Assembly (NCBI GenBank): GCA_900552075.1
Contig: URYL01000003.1
Span: 1 to 64,000, forward strand
Origin: an uncultured Bacteroides sp.
GTDB taxonomy: Bacteria; Bacteroidota; Bacteroidia; Bacteroidales; Bacteroidaceae
DNA: 64,000 bases
Direction of reading: 5' to 3'
A model generated the notes under the pieces. The model was not told the DNA's origin and ran no database searches. It worked only from the letters and a program-made list of their open reading frames with translations. The position numbers and the translations under genes are program-made. Of the stretch, positions 24,256 to 32,602 are shown one piece after another. Position 1 is the stretch's first letter. The number at the start of each line of letters is the position of its first letter.

Positions 24256-24355
24256 TTTTTTAGGTTTCCCTTTAGGAAAACGTACGTTTCTCGGCCGGGA
24301 GATGTACGTTTCCGACGGGCGAAACGTATGTTTCAGGGAAGGGAAACCTAAAAAA
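24256..24355. repeat. Palindromic array, copy C
   Basis: Clearest copy. The outer arms TTTTTTAGGTTTCCC (24256-24270) and GGGAAACCTAAAAAA (24341-24355) are a perfect 15-bp inverted repeat. Their AGG/CCT differs from copy A's ATG/CAT, so both sides changed together. Four hairpin units with variable loops follow. In the second, CGTTTCTC-ggcc-GGGAGATG, all eight positions still pair if G-T pairs are allowed. Flanking GAG occurs on both sides, possibly by chance. Confidence 0.9.
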
Positions 24356-24503
24356 GAGACGGGTGTTCGAAGGAAAATGAAAGGGAGTTCAATGATTGGT
24401 ATCCTGTCGGATTGATTTGTCAGGATACACTTTATCCGCGACAGCAAGCAGAGGTTGCAATTCCTCAAAAGACCATTGATTGACAGGGTGGGAATGGGCG
24501 ATA

Positions 24504-24542
24504 ATAAAAAAATCCCGCTAAAATTTTGTTTTAGCGGGATTC
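24504..24542 (-). terminator. tRNA-Gln terminator
   Basis: Minus-strand hairpin AATCCCGCTAAAA/TTTTAGCGGGATT followed by TTTTTTTAT, 26 bp after the tRNA. Confidence 0.92.
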
Positions 24543-24567
24543 CGACTGTAAATGTCTTGAAAAACGT

Positions 24568-24637
24568 TGGACTACCAAGATTCGAACTTGGACAAACAGA
24601 ACCAAAACCTGTTGTGCTGCCATTACACCATAGTCCA
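24568..24637 (-). tRNA. tRNA-Gln (anticodon TTG)
   Basis: On the minus strand acceptor TGGACTA pairs with TAGTCCA, the D-arm is GTGTAATGGCAGCAC, the anticodon stem-loop ACAGG-TTTTGGT-TCTGT gives TTG (Gln), and the T-arm is CCAAG-TTCGAAT-CTTGG. No encoded CCA. Promoter TTTG-N20-TATCTTTG upstream and a strong terminator downstream. Confidence 0.96.
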
Positions 24638-24669
24638 AACTTTATGTTGTTTTCCTCGGAAAACGTTGC

Positions 24670-24701
24670 AAAGATAAATGTTTTTAGGAATACTTTCCAA
24701 A
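24670..24701 (-). promoter_or_regulatory. tRNA-Gln promoter
   Basis: Minus-strand TTTG (24701-24698), 20 bases, TATCTTTG (24677-24670). Confidence 0.8.
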
Positions 24702-24739
24702 TAAATTCTGACTTTTTTTCCGTTTCTGCGGGGAATACT

Positions 24740-24747
24740 TACCTTTG
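24740..24747 (+). promoter_or_regulatory. -7 box of tricorn-like gene
   Basis: TACCTTTG, 19 bp before the ATG; the leader would be very short. Confidence 0.55.
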
Positions 24748-24766
24748 TTTTTAAAACCATTTGATT

Positions 24767-27700
24767 ATGATGAAGAAAATATTGTCTGCATTGGTGCTGG
24801 GAAGCACAGTGACTTGTGCCATGGCGGTTACCCCGTTGTGGATGCGTGACGTGCGTATTTCCCCAGACGGAAAAGAAATTTTGTTTTGTTACAAGGGAGA
24901 TATCTATAAGGTAGCTTCCAAAGGGGGGGAGGCGGTACAGCTGACTACCCAGGATTCTTATGAATCGTCTCCGGTGTGGTCGCCCGATGGCAAGCAGATT
25001 GCCTTTGCCAGCGACCGTTTTGGGAATGCGGATGTGTTTGTGATGTCGGCCAACGGCGGCTCGGCTCGCAGACTGACTACCAACTCGGCTTCAGAAATTC
25101 CTTCTACTTTCACACCAGACGGAAAGTACATTGTGTTCTCTGCCAGTATTCAGGACCCGGCCAGCAGTGCGCTGTTTCCGACTTCTGCCATGACGGAATT
25201 GTATAAGGTACCGGCAGAAGGGGGAAAGACGGAACAGATTCTGGGTACGCCTGCCGAAATGGTTTGTTTCAATGCGGCGGGCGACAAGTTCCTGTATCAG
25301 GACCGGAAAGGGTTTGAGGATGAATGGCGCAAGCACCACACTTCTTCCATCACACGGGACATCTGGATGTACGACATGACCTCGGGCAAGCATACCAACC
25401 TGACGAAACGGGCGGGAGAAGACCGTAACCCGGTATTGTCGGCCGATGGCAAGGAAGTGTTCTTCCTGAGTGAACGCAACAAAGGTTCATTTAATGTGTA
25501 TTCGTTCTCGCTGGATCACCCGGACCAGGTGAAGCCGCTGACTTCTTTCTCTACAAATCCGGTGCGTTTCCTTTCTATGGGAAGTGACGGAACGCTGTGC
25601 TATACGTATAATGGAGAAATTTATACACAGGCTCAAGGTGGAAAACCGGCAAAAGTCGCTGTTTCACTGACACGCGACGACGAGGATATTCCGGTGACGT
25701 TGACCTATACAAGAGGGGCTTCGGAAGCGGTGGTTTCGCCCGACGGCAAGCAGGTGGCTTTCATCGTGCGCGGAGAGGTGTTCGTGACCTCTGTGGAATA
25801 TGGCACGACCAAACAGATTACGCATACGCCGGAAGCGGAAGAGGGACTGTCTTTCGGAGCAGACAACCGTACGCTGGTATATGCCAGTGAGCGGGAAGGG
25901 AACTGGCAGCTTTACAAGGCGGAAATTGAACGGAAAGAGGATTTGAATTTCCCGAATGCCACTTTGATTAAGGAAGAAGTGCTGTTGCCTTCCAAGACCG
26001 TGGAACGGATGTATCCCAAGTTTTCGCCCGATGGCAAGGAGGTGGCTTTCATTGAAGACCGTATCCGCCTGAAAGTGCTGAATCTGGAAACGAACAAAGT
26101 ACGTGAAATCACTGATGGAAGTACGTGGTATGAACTGAGCGGAGGATTCCATTATGCGTGGTCACCCGACGGAAAATGGTTTACGCTGGAATTTATCGGC
26201 AACAAGCACGATCCGTATACCGACATCGCTTTGGTCAGTGCCGACGGAAAGAGAAAACTCGTGAACCTGACCAACAGTGGTTACACCAGCGGTTCACCGA
26301 AATGGACCATGGACGGCAATGCCATCCTGTTCACCACCGAGCGTTACGGAATGCGCAGCCATGCTTCCTGGGGCTCACAGGACGACGTGATGATGGTTTT
26401 TGTGAACCAGGACGCCTACGACAAGTACCGCATGAGCAAAGAGGATTATGAGTTGCAGAAGGAACTGGAGAAAGAACAGGAAAAGGCTGCGGAAAAGAAA
26501 GACGGAAAGAAGGACGATAAGAAAGAGGATAAAGACAAGAAGGAAGAGGCTGCCAAGGTGAAAGACATCGTGGTGGAAGTGGAGGGTATTCAGGACCGCA
26601 TCGTGCGTCTGACTCCGAATTCATCGAACATCGCTTCGGCCATTCTTTCCAAGGACGGAGAAAGCCTGTATTATCTGTCAGCTTTTGAGCGGGGCTTTGA
26701 CATGTGGAAACTGGATTTGCGCAAACATGAAACGAAACTGTTGCACAAGATGGGTTCCGGATGGGCCGACATGGAAATGGACAAGGAAGGAAAGAATTTG
26801 TTCGTATTAGGTTCGGGTTCTATGCAGAAGATGGACATGAGTGGAGAGAAGCTGAAACCGATTTCTTATCAGGCGGAAATGAAATTGGACTTGGCGGCTG
26901 AACGGGCTTACATGTACGATAACATGTGCCGTGAGGAGCAGAAACGTTTTTATGACGTCAATATGCACGGAGTCGACTGGAAGGCCATGACGGCTAATTA
27001 CCGCCGTTTCTTGCCGCATATCAACAACAAGTATGACTATGCGGAAATGCTGAGCGAATTGCTGGGCGAACTAAACGTATCGCACACGGGAGGCCGTTAC
27101 CGTCCGGCAGCCAAGGAAGCGACAGCCAGCTTAGGATTGCTGTATGACTGGAATTACACGGGCAAAGGCATAAAGGTGGACGAAGTAGTGGAAAAAGGTC
27201 CGTTCGACCGGAAAACAACACAGGTAAAACCAGGTGTGGTGATTGAGAAGATTGACGGACAGTCGGCTGAGGGTGATTTCGCGGCGTTGCTGAACGGAAA
27301 GGCCGGCAAGAAGGTCTTGGTTTCCTTCTACGATCCCCAGTCGAAAGCCCGTTGGGATGAAGTGGTGAAACCCATCAGCGGCGGAGCTTTGAGTGGCCTG
27401 TTGTACGAACGTTGGGTGAAACAGCGTGCGGCGGATGTGGACAAATGGTCGAATGGTCGTTTGGGATACGTACATATCGAATCCATGGACGACGGCAGTT
27501 TCCGTACCATCTATTCGGATATTTTGGGTAAATACAACAACCGGGAAGGCATCGTCATCGATACGCGTTTCAACGGAGGAGGTCGTCTGCATGAAGACAT
27601 CGAAGTGTTGTTCAGCGGACACAAATACCTGACACAGGTCATCCGCGGACGGGAAGCCTGCGACATGCCGAGCCGTCGCTGGAACAAGCCTTCCATCATG

Positions 27701-28018
27701 TTGCAGTGTGAGGCCAATTACTCGAATGCACACGGTACTCCATGGGTGTACAAGCATCAGGGAATCGGCAAGCTGGTAGGTGCACCGGTTCCGGGTACCA
27801 TGACCAGCGTAAACTGGGTACGGATGCAAGATCCGGATTTGATTTACGGTATTCCGGTTGTCGGCTATCGCTTGCCGGACGGCAGTTACCTGGAAAACAA
27901 GGAACTGGAGCCGGATGTGTATGTACTGAATGCGCCTGAAACCATTGTGAAAGGAGAAGATACCCAGTTGAAGGCGGCAGTAGACGAACTGCTTAAAGAA
28001 CTGGATGCAAAGAAATAA
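24767..28018 (+). CDS. Tricorn-like S41 serine protease
   Basis: Exported protease of 1083 residues with signal peptide MMKKILSALVLGSTVTCAMA. Residues ~25-540 form WD40/TolB-like beta-propellers (repeated SPDGKQIAFAS-type motifs). A charged Lys/Glu linker lies at ~565-605, followed by a PDZ-like segment near 800-870 and the S41 core. Active-site matches to archaeal tricorn are His773 (ELNVSHTGG), Ser986 (NYSNAH) and Glu1043 (LENKELEPDV). The residue after the nucleophile is Asn, where tricorn has an oxyanion-hole Asp. The frame opens with TTG at 24761; the ATG at 24767 fits the signal peptide. The target is probably periplasmic peptides. Confidence 0.92.
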   Translation: MMKKILSALVLGSTVTCAMAVTPLWMRDVRISPDGKEILFCYKGDIYKVASKGGEAVQLTTQDSYESSPVWSPDGKQIAFASDRFGNADVFVMSANGGSARRLTTNSASEIPSTFTPDGKYIVFSASIQDPASSALFPTSAMTELYKVPAEGGKTEQILGTPAEMVCFNAAGDKFLYQDRKGFEDEWRKHHTSSITRDIWMYDMTSGKHTNLTKRAGEDRNPVLSADGKEVFFLSERNKGSFNVYSFSLDHPDQVKPLTSFSTNPVRFLSMGSDGTLCYTYNGEIYTQAQGGKPAKVAVSLTRDDEDIPVTLTYTRGASEAVVSPDGKQVAFIVRGEVFVTSVEYGTTKQITHTPEAEEGLSFGADNRTLVYASEREGNWQLYKAEIERKEDLNFPNATLIKEEVLLPSKTVERMYPKFSPDGKEVAFIEDRIRLKVLNLETNKVREITDGSTWYELSGGFHYAWSPDGKWFTLEFIGNKHDPYTDIALVSADGKRKLVNLTNSGYTSGSPKWTMDGNAILFTTERYGMRSHASWGSQDDVMMVFVNQDAYDKYRMSKEDYELQKELEKEQEKAAEKKDGKKDDKKEDKDKKEEAAKVKDIVVEVEGIQDRIVRLTPNSSNIASAILSKDGESLYYLSAFERGFDMWKLDLRKHETKLLHKMGSGWADMEMDKEGKNLFVLGSGSMQKMDMSGEKLKPISYQAEMKLDLAAERAYMYDNMCREEQKRFYDVNMHGVDWKAMTANYRRFLPHINNKYDYAEMLSELLGELNVSHTGGRYRPAAKEATASLGLLYDWNYTGKGIKVDEVVEKGPFDRKTTQVKPGVVIEKIDGQSAEGDFAALLNGKAGKKVLVSFYDPQSKARWDEVVKPISGGALSGLLYERWVKQRAADVDKWSNGRLGYVHIESMDDGSFRTIYSDILGKYNNREGIVIDTRFNGGGRLHEDIEVLFSGHKYLTQVIRGREACDMPSRRWNKPSIMLQCEANYSNAHGTPWVYKHQGIGKLVGAPVPGTMTSVNWVRMQDPDLIYGIPVVGYRLPDGSYLENKELEPDVYVLNAPETIVKGEDTQLKAAVDELLKELDAKK

Positions 28019-28059
28019 ATGCTGAAATTTCCGGAAGGTCATCCTTCCGAAATTAAAGG

Positions 28060-28099
28060 AATACCGGTTGGTTCATAAGGAGTCAGCCGGTATTTTTTA
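28060..28099 (+). terminator. Terminator of tricorn-like gene
   Basis: Hairpin AATACCGGTT (28060-28069) with AGCCGGTATT (28085-28094), then TTTT. A smaller hairpin CGGAAGG/CCTTCCG precedes it at 28032-28049. Confidence 0.75.
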
Positions 28100-28256
28100 T
28101 TCTCTGGGCTATCATTCAAATGCCATTGGATGATGTCAATAGCCATATGGGCAGGTGGTCGGCATCGTTTGTTTTTCATCTCATGCCAGTACTGCTGTAC
28201 TGACCTGAAAGTACTGGCTGCTTGTTTCTCATTATTGGATAGAGAGTTAGGGGCAA
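28100..28256. other. Intergenic stretch without an assured gene
   Basis: Lies between the terminators of two converging genes. A minus-strand frame (28039-28377) reads through it and through both terminators. Its middle part (YWHEMKNKRCRPPAHMAIDIIQWHL) looks protein-like, but its start lies inside tyrS, so it is at most a remnant. Nothing else seen. Confidence 0.3.
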
Positions 28257-28294
28257 AAGAAAGGCTGTCCCAAATGGAATTGAGACAGCCTTCC
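28257..28294 (-). terminator. tyrS terminator
   Basis: Minus-strand hairpin AGGCTGTCTC/GGGACAGCCT followed by TTCTTTT, about 25 bp after the tyrS stop. Confidence 0.85.
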
Positions 28295-28315
28295 GGTATC
28301 TTTTTCTGAAAGAAT

Positions 28316-29608
28316 TTATTTGGCGATAACCAGATAATAGTTCTTCTTTCCACGCTGTACGAGCAGGTATTTTTCATCCAGCAGGTCGGTTGCAGTGATT
28401 TCCTGATCGAAAGCCGTCAGTTTCTCTTTGTTCAGGGAAACGCCACCGCCTTGAACCAGCTTACGCATTTCACCTTTTGACGGGAAGATGGCTGCTTTTT
28501 CCGTAAACAAATCTACGGCCTTGATGCCTGCTTCAATATCCGTCTTGGATACTTCAAACTGAGGAACTCCTTCAAATACAGAAAGCAGGGTGTCTTCGTC
28601 CAGTCTCTTCAGGGCCTCGGAAGTAGTTTTTCCAAACAGGATGCCAGAGGCTTCCACTGCCGCATTGTAGTCGGCTTCCGAGTGAACCATGATGGTCACT
28701 TCCTTGGCCAGACGTTTCTGGAGCACACGTGCTTCAGGAGCCTGTTCGTGTTCGGCAATCAGGCTTTCGATTTCTTCCTTGCTCAGTGAAGTGAAAATCT
28801 TGATATAGCGTTTGGCATCTTCGTCGCTTACGTTCAGCCAGAACTGATAGAACTTGTAAGGAGAAGTATAACGTGGGTCCAGCCAGATGTTTCCTGATTC
28901 TGTTTTGCCGAATTTGCCGCCATCGGCTTTTGTAATCAGCGGGCAGGTCAGGGCAAACACTTCTCCTCCGTTGGTACGGCGAATCAGTTCGGCACCCGTG
29001 GTGATGTTTCCCCACTGGTCGGAGCCACCCAGCTGAAGTTTGCAGTTCTTGGTTTCATACAGATGCAGGAAATCGTATCCTTGTAACAGCTGGTAAGTAA
29101 ATTCAGTGAAAGAAAGACCGTCGCGGGCTTCTCCGTTCAGACGTTTCTGTACGGATTCCTTTGCCATCATGTAGTTCACGGTGATGTGTTTTCCTACGGT
29201 GCGGGCGAAATCCAGGAAAGAGAAGTCTTTCATCCAGTCGTAGTTGTTTACCAGTTCTGCACGGTTCGGGGCATCTGATTCAAAATCGAGGAACTTGCCC
29301 AACTGCTTCTTGATACACTCCTGATTGTGGCGCAGGGTTTCCTCGTCCAGCAAGTTGCGTTCCTGTGACTTGCCTGAAGGGTCTCCAATCATACCAGTAG
29401 CACCGCCTACCAGTGCCAGCGGCTTGTGGCCGCAGCGTTGGAAATGACGCAACATCATCACGCCACACAGGTGACCGATATGCAACGAGTCGGCTGTCGG
29501 GTCAATACCCAGGTAAGCCGTCACCATTTCCTTCTTCAGCAGTTCTTCTGTTCCTGGCATCATGGTATGTATCATTCCACGCCATCTTAGTTCATCTACA
29601 AAATTCAT
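28316..29608 (-). CDS. tyrS: Tyrosyl-tRNA synthetase
   Basis: Charges tRNA-Tyr; class I synthetase, 430 residues, standard TyrS1 length. The HIGH motif appears as SLHIGHLCGV near residue 42, the tyrosine pocket region as GGSDQWGNI near 195, and the KMSKS loop as KFGKTESG near 233. A C-terminal S4-like RNA-binding domain lies at ~360-430 (VQGGGVSLNKEKLT). The start MNFVDELRWRG is the family's. Promoter TTG-N20-TACTTTTG lies between it and tatD, so tyrS can be transcribed separately. Confidence 0.97.
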   Translation of the reverse strand: MNFVDELRWRGMIHTMMPGTEELLKKEMVTAYLGIDPTADSLHIGHLCGVMMLRHFQRCGHKPLALVGGATGMIGDPSGKSQERNLLDEETLRHNQECIKKQLGKFLDFESDAPNRAELVNNYDWMKDFSFLDFARTVGKHITVNYMMAKESVQKRLNGEARDGLSFTEFTYQLLQGYDFLHLYETKNCKLQLGGSDQWGNITTGAELIRRTNGGEVFALTCPLITKADGGKFGKTESGNIWLDPRYTSPYKFYQFWLNVSDEDAKRYIKIFTSLSKEEIESLIAEHEQAPEARVLQKRLAKEVTIMVHSEADYNAAVEASGILFGKTTSEALKRLDEDTLLSVFEGVPQFEVSKTDIEAGIKAVDLFTEKAAIFPSKGEMRKLVQGGGVSLNKEKLTAFDQEITATDLLDEKYLLVQRGKKNYYLVIAK

Positions 29609-29649
29609 CGAATGAAATTCTTAGTTTAACATTTTATTTAATACTGGAG

Positions 29650-29680
29650 CAAAAGTACGACACTTTCTCTGAATAACCAA
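29650..29680 (-). promoter_or_regulatory. tyrS promoter
   Basis: Minus-strand TTG (29680-29678), 20 bases, TACTTTTG (29657-29650), about 40 bp before the ATG. Confidence 0.7.
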
Positions 29681-29683
29681 TTT

Positions 29684-30343
29684 TTAGCGATTAAAAAAGA
29701 GATGGTTAGCATTTTCGTGGAGGGCTTTGATGAGGCTTTCCGGGGCCGTTCCGCGCACGGAGGCGACTTCAGAATAGAAGGCCTGGAAATCGATGTTTTC
29801 TTCATCGCTTTCCAGCAGCAGTCTCTCTACCGGTACGGCGGACAAGGCTTTTTCCTGGTATTTCTTTCCAAAGGAGAGATAGAATCCGTGCCGGAGCAGG
29901 TCTTCGGCCAGTTCTTTTTTCCCTCTGAACCCGTGGATAATCCAGGGTTGAGCTGGAAGATGTTTCTTTTGGAGCGCCAGAAGCTCTGTGGTGGCCTTGA
30001 CGGCATGAATAAGCAGCGGGAGATGGTATTGTTCTGATAAGTCGATGGCTGCCTGAAAGGCCTTTTGTTGCAGCGGAAAAGGGGTGTCGCACAGTTTGTC
30101 GAGCCCTGCTTCTCCTATGGCTACTACCCGTAGGTCGGAAGAAAGGCAATGTTTCATCCAGTTTATTTGTGACGGAAGATTCTCTGCCGACAGGTACCAA
30201 GGATGAAGACTGACCGAGAGAAACCGGGCCTGTTGAAACGCCGCAGAAGTGGATTCTGCCATGCTACAGCTGAGAATGGCAGTGGTCTGTGCATCGTGAG
30301 GAAGGTGATGGGTATGTGCGTCGAAAAAAGGAGTCTCAACCAT
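29684..30343 (-). CDS. TatD-family metal-dependent hydrolase
   Basis: Amidohydrolase-fold metal-dependent hydrolase; relatives act as 3'-5' deoxyribonucleases or D-aminoacyl-tRNA editors, this one unassigned. 219 residues, shorter than E. coli TatD (260). Visible metal motifs are FDAHTHHLP at residue 6, IGEAGLDKL near 76 and a Glu/Asp near the end (LLLESDEENIDF). The start at 30343 puts FDAHTHH in its usual place; a frame extension to 30388 would overlap yidD. It starts 11 bp after yidD. Confidence 0.88.
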   Translation of the reverse strand: MVETPFFDAHTHHLPHDAQTTAILSCSMAESTSAAFQQARFLSVSLHPWYLSAENLPSQINWMKHCLSSDLRVVAIGEAGLDKLCDTPFPLQQKAFQAAIDLSEQYHLPLLIHAVKATTELLALQKKHLPAQPWIIHGFRGKKELAEDLLRHGFYLSFGKKYQEKALSAVPVERLLLESDEENIDFQAFYSEVASVRGTAPESLIKALHENANHLFFNR

Positions 30344-30354
30344 AAAGCAGAAGA

Positions 30355-30576
30355 TTAGGGAACCGGATCGTATCCGGAGCCTCCCCACGGATGGCAGCGG
30401 AGAATGCGCCGTATGGCCAGATACAATCCTTTCAGCGGACCGTGTTTTTTAATGGCTTCAATGGCATATTGTGAACACGTGGGAGTGAAACGGCAGGAAG
30501 GAGGTGTGAAAGGAGAAATGCAGTTCCGGTAAAAATAAATAGGAAGCAAAAGAAGAAAAGTCAGAATCTTTCTCAT
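30355..30576 (-). CDS. yidD: Membrane protein insertion efficiency factor YidD
   Basis: Small membrane-associated factor that aids YidC-dependent insertion. 73 residues with the full signature: an N-terminal hydrophobic/amphipathic segment (LLLLPIYFYRNCISPF), then CRFTPTCSQYAIEAIKKHG and the C-terminal RCHPWGGSGYDPVP. It overlaps rnpA by four bases, the classical rnpA-yidD coupling. Confidence 0.97.
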   Translation of the reverse strand: MRKILTFLLLLPIYFYRNCISPFTPPSCRFTPTCSQYAIEAIKKHGPLKGLYLAIRRILRCHPWGGSGYDPVP

Positions 30577-30968
30577 GCCAGACGTTCTGCGGTAAGTTGT
30601 AACAGTTTGACGACCTTAGCTTCTACTTCAGCGGAATCATGGAGTTCGTTGTCCAGCCAGATAAAGGCCAAGGACACTTTTTTGTGCGAATTCTTCAGTG
30701 GGTCAATCAGAATCTGCTTGTGCTTGCGGTAGGCCTCTCGTATCTGGCGTTTCACGCGGTTGCGCTTGACCGCCCGTTTGAATCGTTTCTTGGGCACGCT
30801 GATCAGGATGGTGGCTATGGGCAGAGTATCTCCTTCTACCGGCATGTAGACAATGCGCAGAGGAAATGCAGGAAGCGACTTGCTGCCTCCTGTAAAGAGT
30901 TTCTCTATCAGTATCCGGCTGTTCAGTCGTTCTACCTTCGGTAAAGTGGGTTTTTGAGACTCGGTCAT
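30573..30968 (-). CDS. rnpA: Ribonuclease P protein component
   Basis: Protein subunit of RNase P, which trims the 5' end of pre-tRNA. 131 residues from the chosen start, with the basic RNR motif KRFKRAVKRNRVKRQIREAYR near residues 65-85. The start MTESQKPTLPKVERLNSR at 30968 is preferred; a frame extension to 30992 is hydrophobic and overlaps the hemD terminator. rpmH, its usual partner elsewhere, is absent, as normal in Bacteroidales. Confidence 0.95.
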   Translation of the reverse strand: MTESQKPTLPKVERLNSRILIEKLFTGGSKSLPAFPLRIVYMPVEGDTLPIATILISVPKKRFKRAVKRNRVKRQIREAYRKHKQILIDPLKNSHKKVSLAFIWLDNELHDSAEVEAKVVKLLQLTAERLA

Positions 30969-30987
30969 AGACACATATATAAAAAGT

Positions 30988-31025
30988 AACAAAGCGAAGT
31001 AATGCTTTTATTGCTTCGCTTTGTT
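30988..31025 (-). terminator. hemD terminator
   Basis: Hairpin ACAAAGCGAAGTAA with TTGCTTCGCTTTGT; on the minus strand TTACTTTTT follows. It separates hemD from rnpA. Confidence 0.85.
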
Positions 31026-31040
31026 TGTCAGAGATATTTC

Positions 31041-31787
31041 TTATTTGTTGTGTTCGCGGATAAACATATCCAGTGCAGCCGGCATGGAAGGAGCGGTGCT
31101 GGATGGAGCTTCCAAGTCGAGGCGCAAACCTGCGTCCTTGACAGCCTTGGCTGTCGTCGGTCCGAAACTTCCGATGGCAATGTCCTTTTGTTCGAAGTTC
31201 GGGAAGTTCTTCATCAGTGACTGAATACCTGCCGGGCTGAAGAAAATCAGCATGTCATAGTTGAATTCTTCACCGGGCGTAAAGTCGTTGCTTACCGTAC
31301 GGTACATCACGGCTTCCGTATGTTGGATGTGGTTTTTGTCGAGCAAATCTTTCACCTCATCATTGTGAACATCCGACATCGGAATGAGGTATTTCTCTGT
31401 GTTGTGCTTGACAATGAGTGGAAGCAAATCGGCAAATTTACCAGTAGAGCCGAAAAATACTTTCCGTTTGCGGTATTGCACATATTTTTGGATATACAAT
31501 GCAATGGTTTCCGAAGTACAGAAATATTTCATCGTTTCCGGAATCGTTACACGCAATTCTGTGCACAGACTAAAGAAATGGTCGATAGCATGACGTGAAG
31601 TGAATACAACGGCTGTATGGTCTAGAATAGAAACCTTCTGCTGTCTGAATTCTTTAGCCGACAAACTTTCTACTTTGATGAACGGGCGAAAATCTATTTT
31701 CACACCGTACTTCTCAGCAATGTCAAAATAGGGAGACTTTTCTGTCGTCGGTTTAGGCTGAGAAACGAGGACTTTCTTAATTTTCAA
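31041..31787 (-). CDS. hemD: Uroporphyrinogen-III synthase family protein
   Basis: Predicted to close and isomerise hydroxymethylbilane to uroporphyrinogen III in haem/corrin synthesis. 248 residues with the two-lobed HemD pattern: KKVLVSQPKP near the start, DHTAVVFTSRHAIDHFF near 80 and FFSPAGIQSLMKNFP near 185, then IGSFGPTTAKAVKDAG. The chosen start is TTG at 31787 (LKIKKVLVSQ), six bases after the DUF4271 stop; a frame extension to 31874 would overlap that gene. No other haem gene is nearby and many Bacteroides lack full haem synthesis, so the in vivo role is less sure. Confidence 0.88.
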   Translation of the reverse strand: MKIKKVLVSQPKPTTEKSPYFDIAEKYGVKIDFRPFIKVESLSAKEFRQQKVSILDHTAVVFTSRHAIDHFFSLCTELRVTIPETMKYFCTSETIALYIQKYVQYRKRKVFFGSTGKFADLLPLIVKHNTEKYLIPMSDVHNDEVKDLLDKNHIQHTEAVMYRTVSNDFTPGEEFNYDMLIFFSPAGIQSLMKNFPNFEQKDIAIGSFGPTTAKAVKDAGLRLDLEAPSSTAPSMPAALDMFIREHNK

Positions 31788-31792
31788 CGTTA

Positions 31793-32602
31793 CTAAAAAT
31801 TTAAAATCAAAATGTGGTTTATATATACCAATCCTTTCCAAAAGAAGAGGAGAGGGATAATTTCGAGGCTGCAAAAGTACAGAATTAAATGTAAAATGCC
31901 ATGAAAATGATTAAAAAAGTTTCTAATGCATTTATAAAATAACAATATTTTGAAGCAAATTACTACAATGAGTACGAATGTTTTAGAAAAATTAAAGTCG
32001 AGATTAAAGTAAATGATGAGTAAGGCCAGCGGAAACAAGATAAGAGAAGCTCCGGAAAGTAAGTCAAAATAGGAGGTAATCCATGTCTTGTTTTTTTCTT
32101 TGTCAAAGAAAATCCAGTTGATAAATTGAGACAAGAGGGCCTTTGCTCCGATGGTCAGAAGCAGACAGAGTATGTATACGCATAAAATGACATAGTGAGG
32201 AATCGTTTGATACAACACCTGTTCTGTCTTGGAAAAGAAATCGTAGATGAACAAACTGACCGATATGCAACTGATACTTCCAAGTGTGAGGGGATAACGG
32301 ATGTCAAAACTGGATGTTTCATCAAACAAGCCGGCCCGTTCTTTATGTCGGAAAAAAACTTTCAGATGCTGGCACAAGTACTTTTTTCCGTTTTTCAGCG
32401 CATAAATAATTAAGAAAAAGCAAAGAAAAACCACACAGGTTATAGGTAAATCGGTGCGGAGCTGGTAAGGAAGAGGTTCTCCGGGCATTCCTGTACTACA
32501 TCTCGTTTTTTGGCTATGCAGTAGTGCATCATCTATCTCCTTTACGTGTTGTTCGTAAAGTTCTTGAATCTGTGAAAAACCTATGTGGCTGACTTCGTTC
32601 AT
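31793..32602 (-). CDS. DUF4271 membrane protein
   Basis: Function unknown; conserved next to hemD in Bacteroidetes. 269 residues. A soluble N-terminal stretch (~50 residues) is followed by about six to seven hydrophobic segments (near 52-70, 108-125, 135-160, 178-205, 209-228, 236-262), so it is an inner-membrane protein. It overlaps the LOG gene by four bases (32599-32602) and is followed by hemD after five, so the three form an operon. Confidence 0.9.
   Translation of the reverse strand: MNEVSHIGFSQIQELYEQHVKEIDDALLHSQKTRCSTGMPGEPLPYQLRTDLPITCVVFLCFFLIIYALKNGKKYLCQHLKVFFRHKERAGLFDETSSFDIRYPLTLGSISCISVSLFIYDFFSKTEQVLYQTIPHYVILCVYILCLLLTIGAKALLSQFINWIFFDKEKNKTWITSYFDLLSGASLILFPLALLIIYFNLDFNFSKTFVLIVVICFKILLFYKCIRNFFNHFHGILHLILYFCSLEIIPLLFFWKGLVYINHILILNF

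Noticed and set aside
24136..24468. 110-codon minus-strand frame
   Set aside because: It is built largely from palindromic array copy C; equivalent frames are not kept in the other copies.
28039..28377. 112-codon minus-strand frame between the tricorn-like gene and tyrS
   Set aside because: It starts inside tyrS and reads through both terminators. The middle looks protein-like, but a functional gene is unlikely.
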